Positions 52,564 through 62,386 of a stretch of DNA of 64,000 bases are shown here, piece after piece. Under the pieces are notes generated by a model, which searched no databases, was not told where the DNA came from, and saw only the letters and a program-made list of their open reading frames with translations. Origin of the DNA: an uncultured Alistipes sp. GTDB lineage: Bacteria; Bacteroidota; Bacteroidia; Bacteroidales; Rikenellaceae. The stretch is taken from contig CAOJSG010000002.1 of the NCBI GenBank assembly GCA_948442615.1, forward strand, positions 1-64,000. The letters run 5' to 3'. The stretch's first letter is position 1. Every line of letters starts with the position of its first letter. The position numbers were made by a program, and so were the translations under genes.

Positions 52564-52840
52564 GCGGCGCGCCTGCGGCCGAATCCGTCTGGGTTTTGCG
52601 GATGGATGACCGGGCGGGTTTCCGGCTGCCGCGCGGAGGCGCGGTGCGGATCGCGCACGGCGGACGGTCGGGCCGGGAGGCGGTGTTCCCGCGGTTGCCG
52701 GACGGCTCCGGCAGCACGCGTATTGCGGGTTTTCCGAGGGACGGCGTGCATCGTTTGCGCTGTTTGCGGTCCGGCGGGCGCGCTCCCGGGACCGGCTGCG
52801 CACGGCGGCCGTCGACGGCGGTAATTTCTTTCATCGAGAT
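52564..52840. other. GC-rich intergenic stretch, no gene seen
   Basis: 277 bases between the NUDIX and mechanosensitive channel genes. No promoter with both boxes and no terminator were recognised. Confidence 0.4.
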
Positions 52841-54181
52841 ATGCAGGATGTACTGAAAAAGTGGACCGATGCCCTGCTCGACTGGCTGGGCGCGACGACG
52901 CAGCAGCACGACGATTGGGACCGTTGGGTGGCCGTGGCGCTGGTGCTGGCGGTGGTCGTGCTTTTCGATTTCGTATGCCGTTTCATTGCGGTGCACAGCA
53001 TCCGACGCGTGGTGCTGCGGACGAAGATCACGTGGGACGACGAGCTTTTCAGCGTCGACGTGCTCGACCGGGCCTGCCACATCCTGAGTGCCCTGCTGCT
53101 TTGGGGCATGCTGCCCGTGGTGTTCGATGACGGCCGCTCCGGCCTGCATCTCTTCGTCGTGCGGCTGGTGCAGTCGTATGTCGTGTTCACGGTCTTCCGG
53201 TTCGTGAGCGCGCTGCTCTATGCGGCGTTCCGGATCGTTTCGGCACGCCCGGCCTGGCAGAACAAACCCATCAAGGGGCTGCGGCAGACGGCGCAGGGAA
53301 TCGCGCTCTTCATCTGCGTGATCCTGATCGTCTCGATCCTCATGGACAAGTCGCCGACGATCCTCTTCACCGGGCTGGGAGCCTCGGCGGCCATCGTCAT
53401 GCTCATCTTCAAGGACAGCATCCTCGGCTTCGTGTCGGGCATCCAGCTATCGGCCAACGATATGCTGAAGGTGGGCGACTGGATCCAGATGCCGAAGTAC
53501 GGAGCCGACGGCACGGTGATCGAGGTGACGCTCACGACGGTGAAGGTGCGCAACTGGGACAATACGATCGTCACGCTGCCGCCCTACGTGCTGGTGAGCG
53601 ACTCGTTCCAGAACTGGCAGGCTATGAAGCGGTCGGGCGGCCGCCGGGTGATGCGTTCGATCGCGATCGACATGAACAGCGTGCGGTTCTGCACGCCCGA
53701 GATGCTCGCGCGCTATCGCCGGATCGGACTGGTGAGGGAGCATATCGATGCGGCCGAGGAGCGCCGCGCCGCGCGGACCCGTGATGCCGGTACGGTGCCG
53801 GACGCCGATCTCGCGCGCCAGACCAACCTGGGGATCTTCCGGGCCTACGTGGTGAACTATCTGCGCCGCGAAGTGCCCGTGAATCCGCATATGACACTGA
53901 TGGTGAGGCAGCTGCAACCCACCGATTCGGGGCTGCCGCTCCAGCTCTACTTCTTTACGAACACGGTGGACTGGATCGAGTACGAAGGCATCCAGTCCGA
54001 TGTGTTCGATCATCTGCTGGCCGTGATCCGCGAGTTCGATCTGCGGGTGTTCCAGCGTCCTGCGGGCTACGACGTCGATCTGCTGCACGCTCCGGGCCCC
54101 GTGTCAGAGCAGGCACATGAGCATGACCTGGATGACGACCACGCGCAGGAACATGCAGACGGGATAGACCGTGGCGTATGA
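52841..54181 (+). CDS. Mechanosensitive channel, MscS family (YbdG-like)
   Basis: A 446-aa membrane channel that releases solutes upon osmotic downshock. About five helices lie in residues 25-190. The pore helix and beta domain are recognisable: LFTGLGASAAIVMLIFKDSILGFVSGIQLSANDMLKVGDWIQMPKYGADGTVIEVTLTTVKVRNWDNTIVTLPPYVLVSDSFQNW, a pattern of the YbdG/MscM branch. The C-terminal cytosolic domain ends with a His/Asp-rich tail (EQAHEHDLDDDHAQEHADG). That tail overlaps the 3' end of the convergent transporter gene by 78 bases. Confidence 0.93.
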   Translation: MQDVLKKWTDALLDWLGATTQQHDDWDRWVAVALVLAVVVLFDFVCRFIAVHSIRRVVLRTKITWDDELFSVDVLDRACHILSALLLWGMLPVVFDDGRSGLHLFVVRLVQSYVVFTVFRFVSALLYAAFRIVSARPAWQNKPIKGLRQTAQGIALFICVILIVSILMDKSPTILFTGLGASAAIVMLIFKDSILGFVSGIQLSANDMLKVGDWIQMPKYGADGTVIEVTLTTVKVRNWDNTIVTLPPYVLVSDSFQNWQAMKRSGGRRVMRSIAIDMNSVRFCTPEMLARYRRIGLVREHIDAAEERRAARTRDAGTVPDADLARQTNLGIFRAYVVNYLRREVPVNPHMTLMVRQLQPTDSGLPLQLYFFTNTVDWIEYEGIQSDVFDHLLAVIREFDLRVFQRPAGYDVDLLHAPGPVSEQAHEHDLDDDHAQEHADGIDRGV

Positions 54182-55765
54182 CACCGAAGGGTTGTCGCCC
54201 TCGATGGTGTCGTCGGCGTAGTTGAGCGCCATGGGGTTGGCCATGGCGCCGCAGACCATGCCGGCGGTCGATCCGAAGTCGAGGCGCGAGATCCGCAGCG
54301 ATGCGAGCGCCGTCAGCACGACCGGAACGAACGTCAGCACGAAGCCGGCCGCCAGCCACAGCATCCCTTCCGGCCGGACGATGGTTTCGAAGAAATGGGC
54401 GCCGGCGTCGAGCCCCAGGCAGGCGAGGTACATCGAGAGCCCCAGGGCGCGCAGCATCAGGTTGGCGCTCTGCGTGGTGTAGGTGATCATGTGGATCCGG
54501 GGGCCGAACGTCCCGATCAGGATCCCCACCACGATCGGTCCGCCCGCCAGCCCCAGTTTCACGGGGATCGAGACGCCCGGTACCGAGAGGGGGATGCTGC
54601 CCAGCGTCAGCCCGAGAATCAGTCCGATGAATACGGCCGCCAGATTGGGTTCGTCGAGGTTCTTCACGGCATTGCCGAGGATCTTCTCGACGTTCTGGAT
54701 CGCCGCGGCCTCGCCGACCACGGTCAGCCGGTCGCCCATCCGCAGCGTCAGGTCGGGCGTGGCCAGCAACTGCACGCCCGAGCGGTAGACGCGGCTGATG
54801 TTGATGCCGTAGTTGTTGCGCAGGCGCAGCGACGAGAGCTTGCGGCCGTTGATCTCGGGGCGCGTCACCACGATGCGCTGCGAGATGAGCTGGCTGTCCA
54901 CGGCGTTCCAGTCGATGCCGTCGCGGTTCCAGTCCTTCTGCTCCTGTTCGCCGAAGATCAGCCGCAGACCGTCGGCGTCGGCGGCCGTCGTGACCACCAG
55001 GATGATGTCGTCGCGCTGCAGGATCTTGTCCGACGTGGGGATCGACACGCGGCCGTCGCGCCATACGCGCGAGATGACGAAGCGGTGGTGGCTGTGTTCG
55101 GCGATCTCGTGCACGCTCTTGCCGAATACGGCCGGGTTGGTCAGGTGGTAGCTGGCGATGAAGACGTTCTTGCGGTGTTCGGCGTCGGGCCCGGGAAGGT
55201 CCGCGGGGCGGACGAAGAGCTTGCGTACGACGATCAGCGCCAGAATCACGCCCACCACGCCCAGCGGATAGGTCAGCGCGCAGCTGAGCGCGGCGCCGTT
55301 GGAGGGCATTCCCAGCTGTTCGAGGGTCTGCTGCGCCGCACCCAGCGCAGGGGTGTTGGTCGTGGCGCCGCAGAGGATGCCGGCCATGTCGGAGATCGGG
55401 ATGTTCAGCGCGAGGCTCAGCGCCACGGCCAGCAGAGTCCCGGCCAGCACCAGCAGGACGGCCGGCGTGACGAGGCGGGTCCCCTCGCTGCGCAGCGAGT
55501 TGAAGAATCCCGGTCCTACCTGCAGCCCGAGTGCGTAGACGAAAAGCACCAGCCCGAAGCTTTGGGCGTAGACGAGCATCTGCGGATCGATCGAAAGGCC
55601 GAAGTGGCCCGCCAGGATGCCGACGAAAAAGATGAAGGAGGCGCCCAGGGAGACGCCGCCGAGCCGTATCTTGCCCAGCCCGATTCCCAGGGTCGCGATC
55701 AGCGACAGGACCACCACGGCCTGCAAGGCCGAATGTTCCGTGAACAGGGTGTCAAACCATTCCAT
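54104..55765 (-). CDS. AspT/YidE/YbjL family transporter with two RCK_C domains
   Basis: A 553-aa membrane antiporter-like protein. Two AspT/YidE halves of about five helices each (VVVLSLIATLGIGLGKIRLGGVSLGASFIFFVGILAGHFG, and the second from about residue 375, LAAVFIGLILGLTLGSIPL) flank two TrkA_C (RCK_C) domains: SVHEIAEHSHHRFVISRVWRDG and KLSSLRLRNNYGINISRVYRSG. The conserved CGATTNTPALGAA and CGAMANPMALNYA are the paired family motifs. The start at 55765 is directly preceded by a -7 box (55793-55786). Substrate unknown; members carry anions or amino acids. Confidence 0.92.
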   Translation of the reverse strand: MEWFDTLFTEHSALQAVVVLSLIATLGIGLGKIRLGGVSLGASFIFFVGILAGHFGLSIDPQMLVYAQSFGLVLFVYALGLQVGPGFFNSLRSEGTRLVTPAVLLVLAGTLLAVALSLALNIPISDMAGILCGATTNTPALGAAQQTLEQLGMPSNGAALSCALTYPLGVVGVILALIVVRKLFVRPADLPGPDAEHRKNVFIASYHLTNPAVFGKSVHEIAEHSHHRFVISRVWRDGRVSIPTSDKILQRDDIILVVTTAADADGLRLIFGEQEQKDWNRDGIDWNAVDSQLISQRIVVTRPEINGRKLSSLRLRNNYGINISRVYRSGVQLLATPDLTLRMGDRLTVVGEAAAIQNVEKILGNAVKNLDEPNLAAVFIGLILGLTLGSIPLSVPGVSIPVKLGLAGGPIVVGILIGTFGPRIHMITYTTQSANLMLRALGLSMYLACLGLDAGAHFFETIVRPEGMLWLAAGFVLTFVPVVLTALASLRISRLDFGSTAGMVCGAMANPMALNYADDTIEGDNPSVSYATVYPVCMFLRVVVIQVMLMCLL

Positions 55766-55785
55766 CGTGCGTGCGATTGTGTCGG

Positions 55786-55793
55786 CAAAAGTA
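55786..55793 (-). promoter_or_regulatory. -7 promoter element for the AspT-type transporter
   Basis: On the minus strand TACTTTTG, matching TAnnTTTG, 20 bases before the start codon at 55765. No -33 partner found. Confidence 0.45.
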
Positions 55794-56304
55794 GGGTAAA
55801 TTTTTCGGATGATCGCCCCGATGGGATGCTTTTCGTACCGTGGAGGCGGAAAATCCCGCCTTTCGCGCCGTGCGGCGGGGCGTCGGGCGGTTGTGGGGCG
55901 TCCGCCGGCGCGGTTTCGCACGAAGAGGATGCTCCGGGGCGGCGGCTGTCTGCGGCGGGCAGCCGCTCCGGCCGTTTGCTGACATGTCCGGGGCGTTTTG
56001 CAGAATTGCCGGCCGCAGAAGCGGGACCGGGAATCGGTCGGATCGGCTGCGGCTGCGGACCGAATGACTGACTCCGGACCGAATGGTCGGCCGGGAGAGC
56101 GTATGCGGTCCGTCGGCAGGAGGCGTCCGTGCGGACCGGAGATGCGTCGTCCAGCCTTCCGTACGTGAACACGGAAGGCCGGACGCACCGGGTGATCCGG
56201 CTGCGGTCCGCAGACGGCCCCGCCTGTCCGAGGCCGTCGCCGGACGGGCGGCTGCCGCCCGAAGCCGGATCTGCGGCTGTTCGCGGGGAACGTCGTCCTC
56301 CGGG
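55794..56304. other. GC-rich intergenic stretch, no gene seen
   Basis: About 510 bases between the TolC-like gene's stop and the AspT-type promoter. All open frames look like GC-driven shadows. No terminator with a clear T tract was found for the efflux operon here, although GC-rich inverted segments exist. Confidence 0.45.
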
Positions 56305-57654
56305 CTACAGCGTCAGCGGTTCGCCGCGGTAGTAGTCGAGAATCTTGCTCCGGAACACGAACTCGTATTTGGCCTGCACGAGTTCCGATTCGGCGCGCTC
56401 CATGCGGGTCTTGGCCTCGCCGAAGTCGAAGATCGTCGAACGCCCGGCCTCCGCCTTGCGCTCCTCGTAGGCGAATGCGATCCGTGCCGAACGGAGCGCC
56501 TCGTCCGCCGAGCGGTATTTGGCGAAGGCCGCCTCGGCATTGTAGTAGGCCTGTTCGATCTCCTTGCGCAGCGCCTGCCGGGCTTCGGTCAGGGCCAGCT
56601 CCTGATTCCGCAGTGCGAGGCGTGCCGAACGGATGTTGTTGCGCGAGGCGCGCCGGTTGAAGATGGGGATTTGCACCGACAGCCCGACGTATTCGCGGCT
56701 GTTGTTGCGCATCTGCGCCCAGAAATGCTCCTTGTCCGCGCTGTAGACCCCCGTGCCGTAGCCGCCCGAGAGCGAGATCGTGGGGTAGAGCGCCGAGCGG
56801 GCGATGTCGACGGCATTCTCGCGGCTCTCGACCCGCAGCAGTTCGGCCCGGATGTGGGGGCGCTCCTGCTCGGCGCGGGCGTAGACGGCGTCGGGCGATC
56901 CCAGCCGGTGCATCGCGTCGACGGCGAGGCTGTCGAGCTGCGGCGTCTCGACGTCGAATCCCGCGGCGCTTTCGCGGTCGAGCGCCTGGCTCAGGGCCAG
57001 CAGCGCCAGCTGCAGGTCGTTGCGGGCCTGGGTCAGCGTCAGTTCGTCTTTGGCCCGGAGCGCCGAACTCTCGTAGAGCGCCGATTCGGGCTGGCGGCCC
57101 GTGGCGACCAGTTCGCGCGAACGCGTCTCCTGGCGGGCGCTCAGGGCGGCCTGGCGTTCGGCGACGCCCTCCAGCTCCCGGGTGTAGAGTACCTGCAGGT
57201 AGAGCGACATGACGTTCACGGCGACATCCTCGCGGATGCGCTCGAGGTCCTGCACGGCGGCCGCGAGGTCGAGCCGGCCCCCTTCGATCTGGCGGTTGAT
57301 CCGGAATCCCTGGAACAGCGGCATCGAGGCCGAGATATTGAGCGATCCCGACTGCTGGTTGTAGTCCTGGTAGGTGTTGTCGCTCGAGAGCACGCGGCCG
57401 AACGAGGCGTCGGCGCCGACCGAAGCGTTCAGGTCGGGCAGCCGGCTGAACCGCGCCGTCGAGAGCTGCACCTCCTGCTCCTGCACGGCGACCGAGCGCT
57501 GCCGCACGGCGATGTTGTGCTCCTGCGCATGGCGGATGCAGTCGTCGAGCGACCACGTGCGGGCGGTCGTGTCCTGTGCGGCGGGTCGGGTCTGCGCCGC
57601 GAGCCGCGGCGCGGCGATCAGGCATGCGAGCAGCATGCAGAGGATTCTTTTCAT
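56305..57654 (-). CDS. TolC family outer-membrane efflux protein
   Basis: A 449-aa outer-membrane channel subunit. It has a signal peptide (MKRILCMLLACLIAAPRLAAQ), then the TolC start TWSLDDCIRHAQEHNIAVRQ and two OEP repeats made of long coiled-coil helices (ERIREDVAVNVMSLYLQVLYTRELEGVAERQ and LRKEIEQAYYNAEAAFAKYRSADEALRSARIAF). It is the last gene of a five-gene minus-strand export operon and should form the outer-membrane exit duct. Confidence 0.95.
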   Translation of the reverse strand: MKRILCMLLACLIAAPRLAAQTRPAAQDTTARTWSLDDCIRHAQEHNIAVRQRSVAVQEQEVQLSTARFSRLPDLNASVGADASFGRVLSSDNTYQDYNQQSGSLNISASMPLFQGFRINRQIEGGRLDLAAAVQDLERIREDVAVNVMSLYLQVLYTRELEGVAERQAALSARQETRSRELVATGRQPESALYESSALRAKDELTLTQARNDLQLALLALSQALDRESAAGFDVETPQLDSLAVDAMHRLGSPDAVYARAEQERPHIRAELLRVESRENAVDIARSALYPTISLSGGYGTGVYSADKEHFWAQMRNNSREYVGLSVQIPIFNRRASRNNIRSARLALRNQELALTEARQALRKEIEQAYYNAEAAFAKYRSADEALRSARIAFAYEERKAEAGRSTIFDFGEAKTRMERAESELVQAKYEFVFRSKILDYYRGEPLTL

Positions 57655-57662
57655 GGTACGGG

Positions 57663-58775
57663 TCACTGTTTCGGGTTGTCGATGCGGGCGCCGCGGACAC
57701 GTTCGTCCGGGGTGACGCCGTCGGTGATCTCGATGTTGATGCCGTCCGACAGGCCGATCCCGACCTTGCGTCGTTCGAAGGTCTGCGGGTCGGCGCCCTC
57801 CGGGCCCGCGAGCACCTGCACGTAGGTGTCGCTCCCCTCGAACTCGATGGTGCTCTCGGGTAGCGTGACGATGCCTTCGCGGCTCTGGATCATGATGTTG
57901 GCGTTTGCGCTGTAGCCCGCGCGGACGAAGATCGAGTCGGGCACCGCTACGGCCGCCTTCACCTCGAACATCACCACGCCGTTCTCCTCGGAGGCCTTGG
58001 GCGACACGTATTCCAGCCGGGCGTCGAGCTCGACGTTCTGCATCGCGCCGATCGTCAGCTTCACGGGCATGCCGTCGCGGAGCTTGCCGACGTCCGTTTC
58101 GTCGATCTTGCCCCGGAAGAGCATGTCGCCCATGTCGGCCACCGTGGCGATGGTGGTGCCGTCGTTGAACGTGTTGGCCTGGATCACCGAGTTGCCGACC
58201 TTGATCGGCACGTCGAGGATCATGCCGTCGATGGTCGAACGGATCTGGGTGTTGCTCATCTCCTTGTAGCGGCTGGTGATGCCGTTCTGCACGATCTCGA
58301 GGTTGTCGCGCGCGTTTTGCATCTCCTCCTCGGCCTTGGCCAGCGCCGCGAGGCTCTGCTCGAACTCCTCCTGCGAAACGACGCCCTTTTCGTGCAGCGC
58401 CGCCGTGCGCTGGTGCTCGCGGCGGGTCTGGTCGAGCGAGATCGCGGCCACCGACACCCGCGATTCGGCGCTGTTGAGCTGGCCCATTTCGGGAATCACC
58501 TTCACCAGGGCGATGATGTCGCCCTTGCGCACGGTCTGTCCGGCCTCCTTGCGCACCTCGGAGACGATGCCCGAGATCTGGGGTTTGATGAGCACCTCGT
58601 CGCGCGGTTCGACCTTGCCCGTGGCCACGACGAACTGGCGGATGGTGTCGATCTTGGGCTGCACCACGGCGTAGACGATCTTCACCGGACGCGTCTTTTG
58701 CCACAGGAACCAGAACGTGCCCAGCAACAGCAGGGCGAACAGCAGGGCTGCGGCGATCTTCAGAATTCTTTTCAT
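57663..58775 (-). CDS. Efflux periplasmic adaptor (MacA/HlyD family)
   Basis: A 370-aa membrane fusion protein linking the ABC permeases to TolC. An N-terminal membrane anchor (KRILKIAAALLFALLLLGTFWFLW) is followed by the lipoyl half (KPQISGIVSEVRKEAGQTVRKGDIIALV), a coiled-coil hairpin (residues about 100-180) and the second lipoyl half (DGMILDVPIKVGNSVIQANTFNDGTTIATVADMGDM), then the beta-barrel domain. The start at 58775 is used. It lies eight bases before the TolC gene. Confidence 0.95.
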   Translation of the reverse strand: MKRILKIAAALLFALLLLGTFWFLWQKTRPVKIVYAVVQPKIDTIRQFVVATGKVEPRDEVLIKPQISGIVSEVRKEAGQTVRKGDIIALVKVIPEMGQLNSAESRVSVAAISLDQTRREHQRTAALHEKGVVSQEEFEQSLAALAKAEEEMQNARDNLEIVQNGITSRYKEMSNTQIRSTIDGMILDVPIKVGNSVIQANTFNDGTTIATVADMGDMLFRGKIDETDVGKLRDGMPVKLTIGAMQNVELDARLEYVSPKASEENGVVMFEVKAAVAVPDSIFVRAGYSANANIMIQSREGIVTLPESTIEFEGSDTYVQVLAGPEGADPQTFERRKVGIGLSDGINIEITDGVTPDERVRGARIDNPKQ

Positions 58776-58833
58776 AGGGGTTCGTATTGATTTTTCCGAT
58801 TGTTGCATGCGGTTTCGGGGGCTTTCGGCGGCG

Positions 58834-60093
58834 TCACTCCTCGCGGATGGCGTCGACGGCTTTGATGTGCAGGGCGCGGGTCGCGGGGATGATGCCCGCG
58901 ACGAGGCTCCCCGCCACCAGGATGGCCAGTGCGAGCAGCCCCGTGCCGAACGAGATCTGCCACGAGATGTCGGTGCCCTCCTGCGCGACGGTCACCAGCT
59001 GGTAGTAGATGCGGTCGGCTGCGGAGAGCACGCCCACGGCGGCCGTCAGCCCCAGCACGCCGGCGATGAACGTCAGCACGAAGCTCTCGGAGAGGATCTG
59101 CGACAGGATCGTGGCCGGCGAGGCCCCCAGCGCGCGGCGGATGCCGATCTCCTGCGTGCGCTCCTTGACGAGCACCAGCATGATGTTGCTGATGCCGACG
59201 ATGCCCGCCAGCAGCGTCCCCAGGCCGACGAACCAGGTCAGCAGCGAGATGCCGCGGAAGAGGCTCTGGATCTTGGCGAAGAATTCGGCCGTGGACATGA
59301 CCCAGACGGCCTTCTCGTCGTCGGGCGAGATGAGGTGGCGGGCGAAGAGCTTCTCCTTGCAGGCCTTCTCGACCGCGGCGCTCGGCGTGTCGTCGTAGCC
59401 CGCGACGGCGAGCATGTGGATCTGGCGGCCCCGGCGGTACATCTGCTGGGCCAGCGAGATCGGCACCACGGCCGTGCGCTCCACGTCGCTGAAGGTGACG
59501 AACGAACTCTGGCGCTTCATCACGCCGACGACCGTGAAGTAGCTGTCGTTCATCTTGATGACCTTTCCCGTCGGATCGCCGCCGCCCGGAAAGAGGTCTT
59601 TCCAGAGCTGCGTGCCGATGACGCACACCTTGCGACGCTGGACGAGGTCCACGTCGTTGACGAACCGGCCGTAGAGGATCTTCTGCGGGTTGATCCGCTG
59701 ATAGTCGGGCGAGTAGCCCATGAGCGTGTAGTCGCCCTTTCGGCTGTCGTGGCTGCAGTGGACCTCGCCGCCCCAGAAGATTCCGGCGGCGTAGCGCACC
59801 TCGTCCAGCGTGCGGACCGTCTCCACGTCGTCGTTGTCCATCTGCCACCAGCGGTTGACCGGCATGCCGCGGTAGGGCACCGAGGTCTGCACGGCCTGCA
59901 TCAGGACCGTATTGGTGGTGCTTTCGCCCAGCTGCGCGCGGAAGAGCCGCCCCAGCCCCAGCCCCGCGCCCAGCAGCACGATGAGCATGAAGATGCCCCA
60001 GAATACGCCCAGTGCGGTCATGACGCTGCGTCGGCGGTTGCGGGTGATGGTTTGCCAGATTTCGTTCCAGCGGTCGGTGTCGAAGAATCTCAT
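58834..60093 (-). CDS. ABC transporter permease, MacB type
   Basis: A 419-aa permease with four membrane helices. The N-terminal helix (RRRSVMTALGVFWGIFMLIVLLGAG) is followed by a large periplasmic MacB_PCD domain and three C-terminal helices with the FtsX domain (GLGTLLAGIVGISNIMLVLVKERTQEIGIRRALGASPATI, the conserved coupling region). It is closely related to the next upstream gene, so the complex may be a heterodimer. Translation of the adaptor starts 58 bases downstream. Confidence 0.95.
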   Translation of the reverse strand: MRFFDTDRWNEIWQTITRNRRRSVMTALGVFWGIFMLIVLLGAGLGLGRLFRAQLGESTTNTVLMQAVQTSVPYRGMPVNRWWQMDNDDVETVRTLDEVRYAAGIFWGGEVHCSHDSRKGDYTLMGYSPDYQRINPQKILYGRFVNDVDLVQRRKVCVIGTQLWKDLFPGGGDPTGKVIKMNDSYFTVVGVMKRQSSFVTFSDVERTAVVPISLAQQMYRRGRQIHMLAVAGYDDTPSAAVEKACKEKLFARHLISPDDEKAVWVMSTAEFFAKIQSLFRGISLLTWFVGLGTLLAGIVGISNIMLVLVKERTQEIGIRRALGASPATILSQILSESFVLTFIAGVLGLTAAVGVLSAADRIYYQLVTVAQEGTDISWQISFGTGLLALAILVAGSLVAGIIPATRALHIKAVDAIREE

Positions 60094-60098
60094 GGCCT

Positions 60099-61357
60099 CT
60101 ATTTGTTATGACGCAGCGCATCGATGGTTTTGAGCCGGGCGGCCCTGCGGGCGGGGATGTAGCCGGCGATCAGCCCCGCGACGACCAGCACGACCGTGGC
60201 GCTCACGGCCACCGAGAGGTCGAGCGTGGGATCGAGGAAGATCGTGGGGGCGAAGCCTGCGCCGTCGGTCTCGGCGGGACGGTGGGTGATGACGTAGTCC
60301 ACGGCCTCCATGGCCGCCACGCCCAGCACCATGCCGATGTAGCCGAAGAAGGCTGTCACCAGCACCGATTCGGTGAGGATCAGCCGGATGATCGACGCGG
60401 GTTTGGCGCCGAGCGCCTTGCGGATGCCGAATTCGGCCGTGCGCTCGGTGACCGTCACCAGCATGATGTTGCTCACGCCGACGATGCCGGCCAGCAGCGT
60501 GCCCAGGCCGATGATCCACACGAAGAGCGCGATGCCGCGGAAAACAGTGGACATGGTCTTGTAGCGCTCCATGTTGTTGTTGAGCCACAGGGCGCTTTCG
60601 TCCGTGGGGTCGAAGTGGTGCTCGGCCGAGAGACGGCGCACCACGCGTTTCTCGAACGCCTCCATCGCCGCATCGGTCTCGATGCCTTCGATCGTGAAGA
60701 CGGCGTTGTTGACCACCGGATCGTTGGCGGCGTAGAGGAGCTGGCCCGTGGTCAGCGGGATGTAGCAGGAGGCGCCCGAGCGGTTGGCGTCCGCCTCGTA
60801 GATGCCCACCACGGTGAAGGTGCTGTTGTCGATGCGGAGCGGGGCGCCCAGCGGGTCGCGGTCGGGGAAGAGCACCGGGACCATCTGAGTCGGGATGACC
60901 GCCACCTTGCGGTAGAGGCGGATGTCCGACTCGTCGACGAAGCGGCCGCGCACGACGTTCACCCCTTCGATCCGGCGGATCTTGGGCAGCGAGCCGCGCA
61001 GGAAGATCTTCATGAACCGGGTGCCGCTGCTGGCGTTGCGGTCGTTGAACCACGAGTTGGCGGCCATTTCGCGCACTTCGGGGAACTCGCGGACGAGAAT
61101 CTCCAGGTCGCTGTTGCGCAGCGTGATGCGGCGGCCCTTGTTGTAGCCCATCCAGGGTTTGGAGGTCCATCCGCCGTAGAGGTCGATCGAATTCACGGCG
61201 TAGGAGCCGAAGTTGGAGATCACGCCGTGCTGCAGTCCGTTGCCCGAGCCGAGCAGGATCACCAGCATGAAGATGCCCCACGCCACGGAGAATCCCGTCA
61301 GGAACGTGCGCAGCTTGTTGCGCCGGACCGAGGTCCCTATTTCCAGCAGCAGCTCTC

Positions 61358-61361
<4 letters not shown>
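60099..61361 (-). CDS. ABC transporter permease, MacB type
   Basis: A 420-aa permease paralogous to its downstream neighbour, with the same layout: N-terminal helix (NKLRTFLTGFSVAWGIFMLVILLGSGNGL), periplasmic MacB_PCD domain and a C-terminal FtsX domain containing GLGTLLAGIVGVSNIMLVTVTERTAEFGIRKALGAKPASI. The ATG overlaps the stop codon of the ATPase gene (ATGA), and the second permease follows after five bases. The two permeases form a probable heterodimer. Confidence 0.95.
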
Positions 61362-62047
<686 letters not shown>

Positions 62048-62115
62048 GAGGCGGTATGGGGTTGTTTGAGAGACGCTTGTCGTGAGGTCCAACGCGAAAT
62101 GCGTCAATAATATTG

Positions 62116-62146
62116 CAAAGGTAACGGAATATTTTTGCAAAACAAA
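62116..62146 (-). promoter_or_regulatory. Promoter of the MacB-TolC export operon
   Basis: On the minus strand TTTG (62146-62143), a 19-base spacer and TACCTTTG (62123-62116), both exact. The start codon is 68 bases further on. Confidence 0.85.
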
Positions 62147-62386
62147 TAAATTTTATCGTTTTTCGATAAAATATTCTTTTCCCGCAATATATTTGGAAGG
62201 TATTTTCCGGCGGTCCATGGTCATTCGTTGCGGTGCGGCGGCGCGAAAATACCCCGAAATGGGGATTGTGCGGCGGTGCGGCGCGCGGTATTTTTGCACC
62301 CGGATAGATTCCGAAAATGAAAAATGTCGGCGGAATGTACGATTTATCCGATATTTTTTACTATATTTCGGAGCCATGACAATCCT
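62147..62386. other. Upstream region of the TonB-dependent receptor gene
   Basis: This AT-rich stretch contains several runs of T and TA-rich motifs. A TATATTTC at 62362-62369 is one mismatch from the -7 consensus, 17 bases before the receptor start, without a clear -33 box. No gene seen. Confidence 0.4.

Noticed and set aside
54104..57700. A 1198-codon minus-strand frame spanning the AspT-type transporter and beyond
   Set aside because: Only the part from 55765 onward encodes the transporter. The upstream part is low-complexity and covers the TolC gene in a wrong frame.
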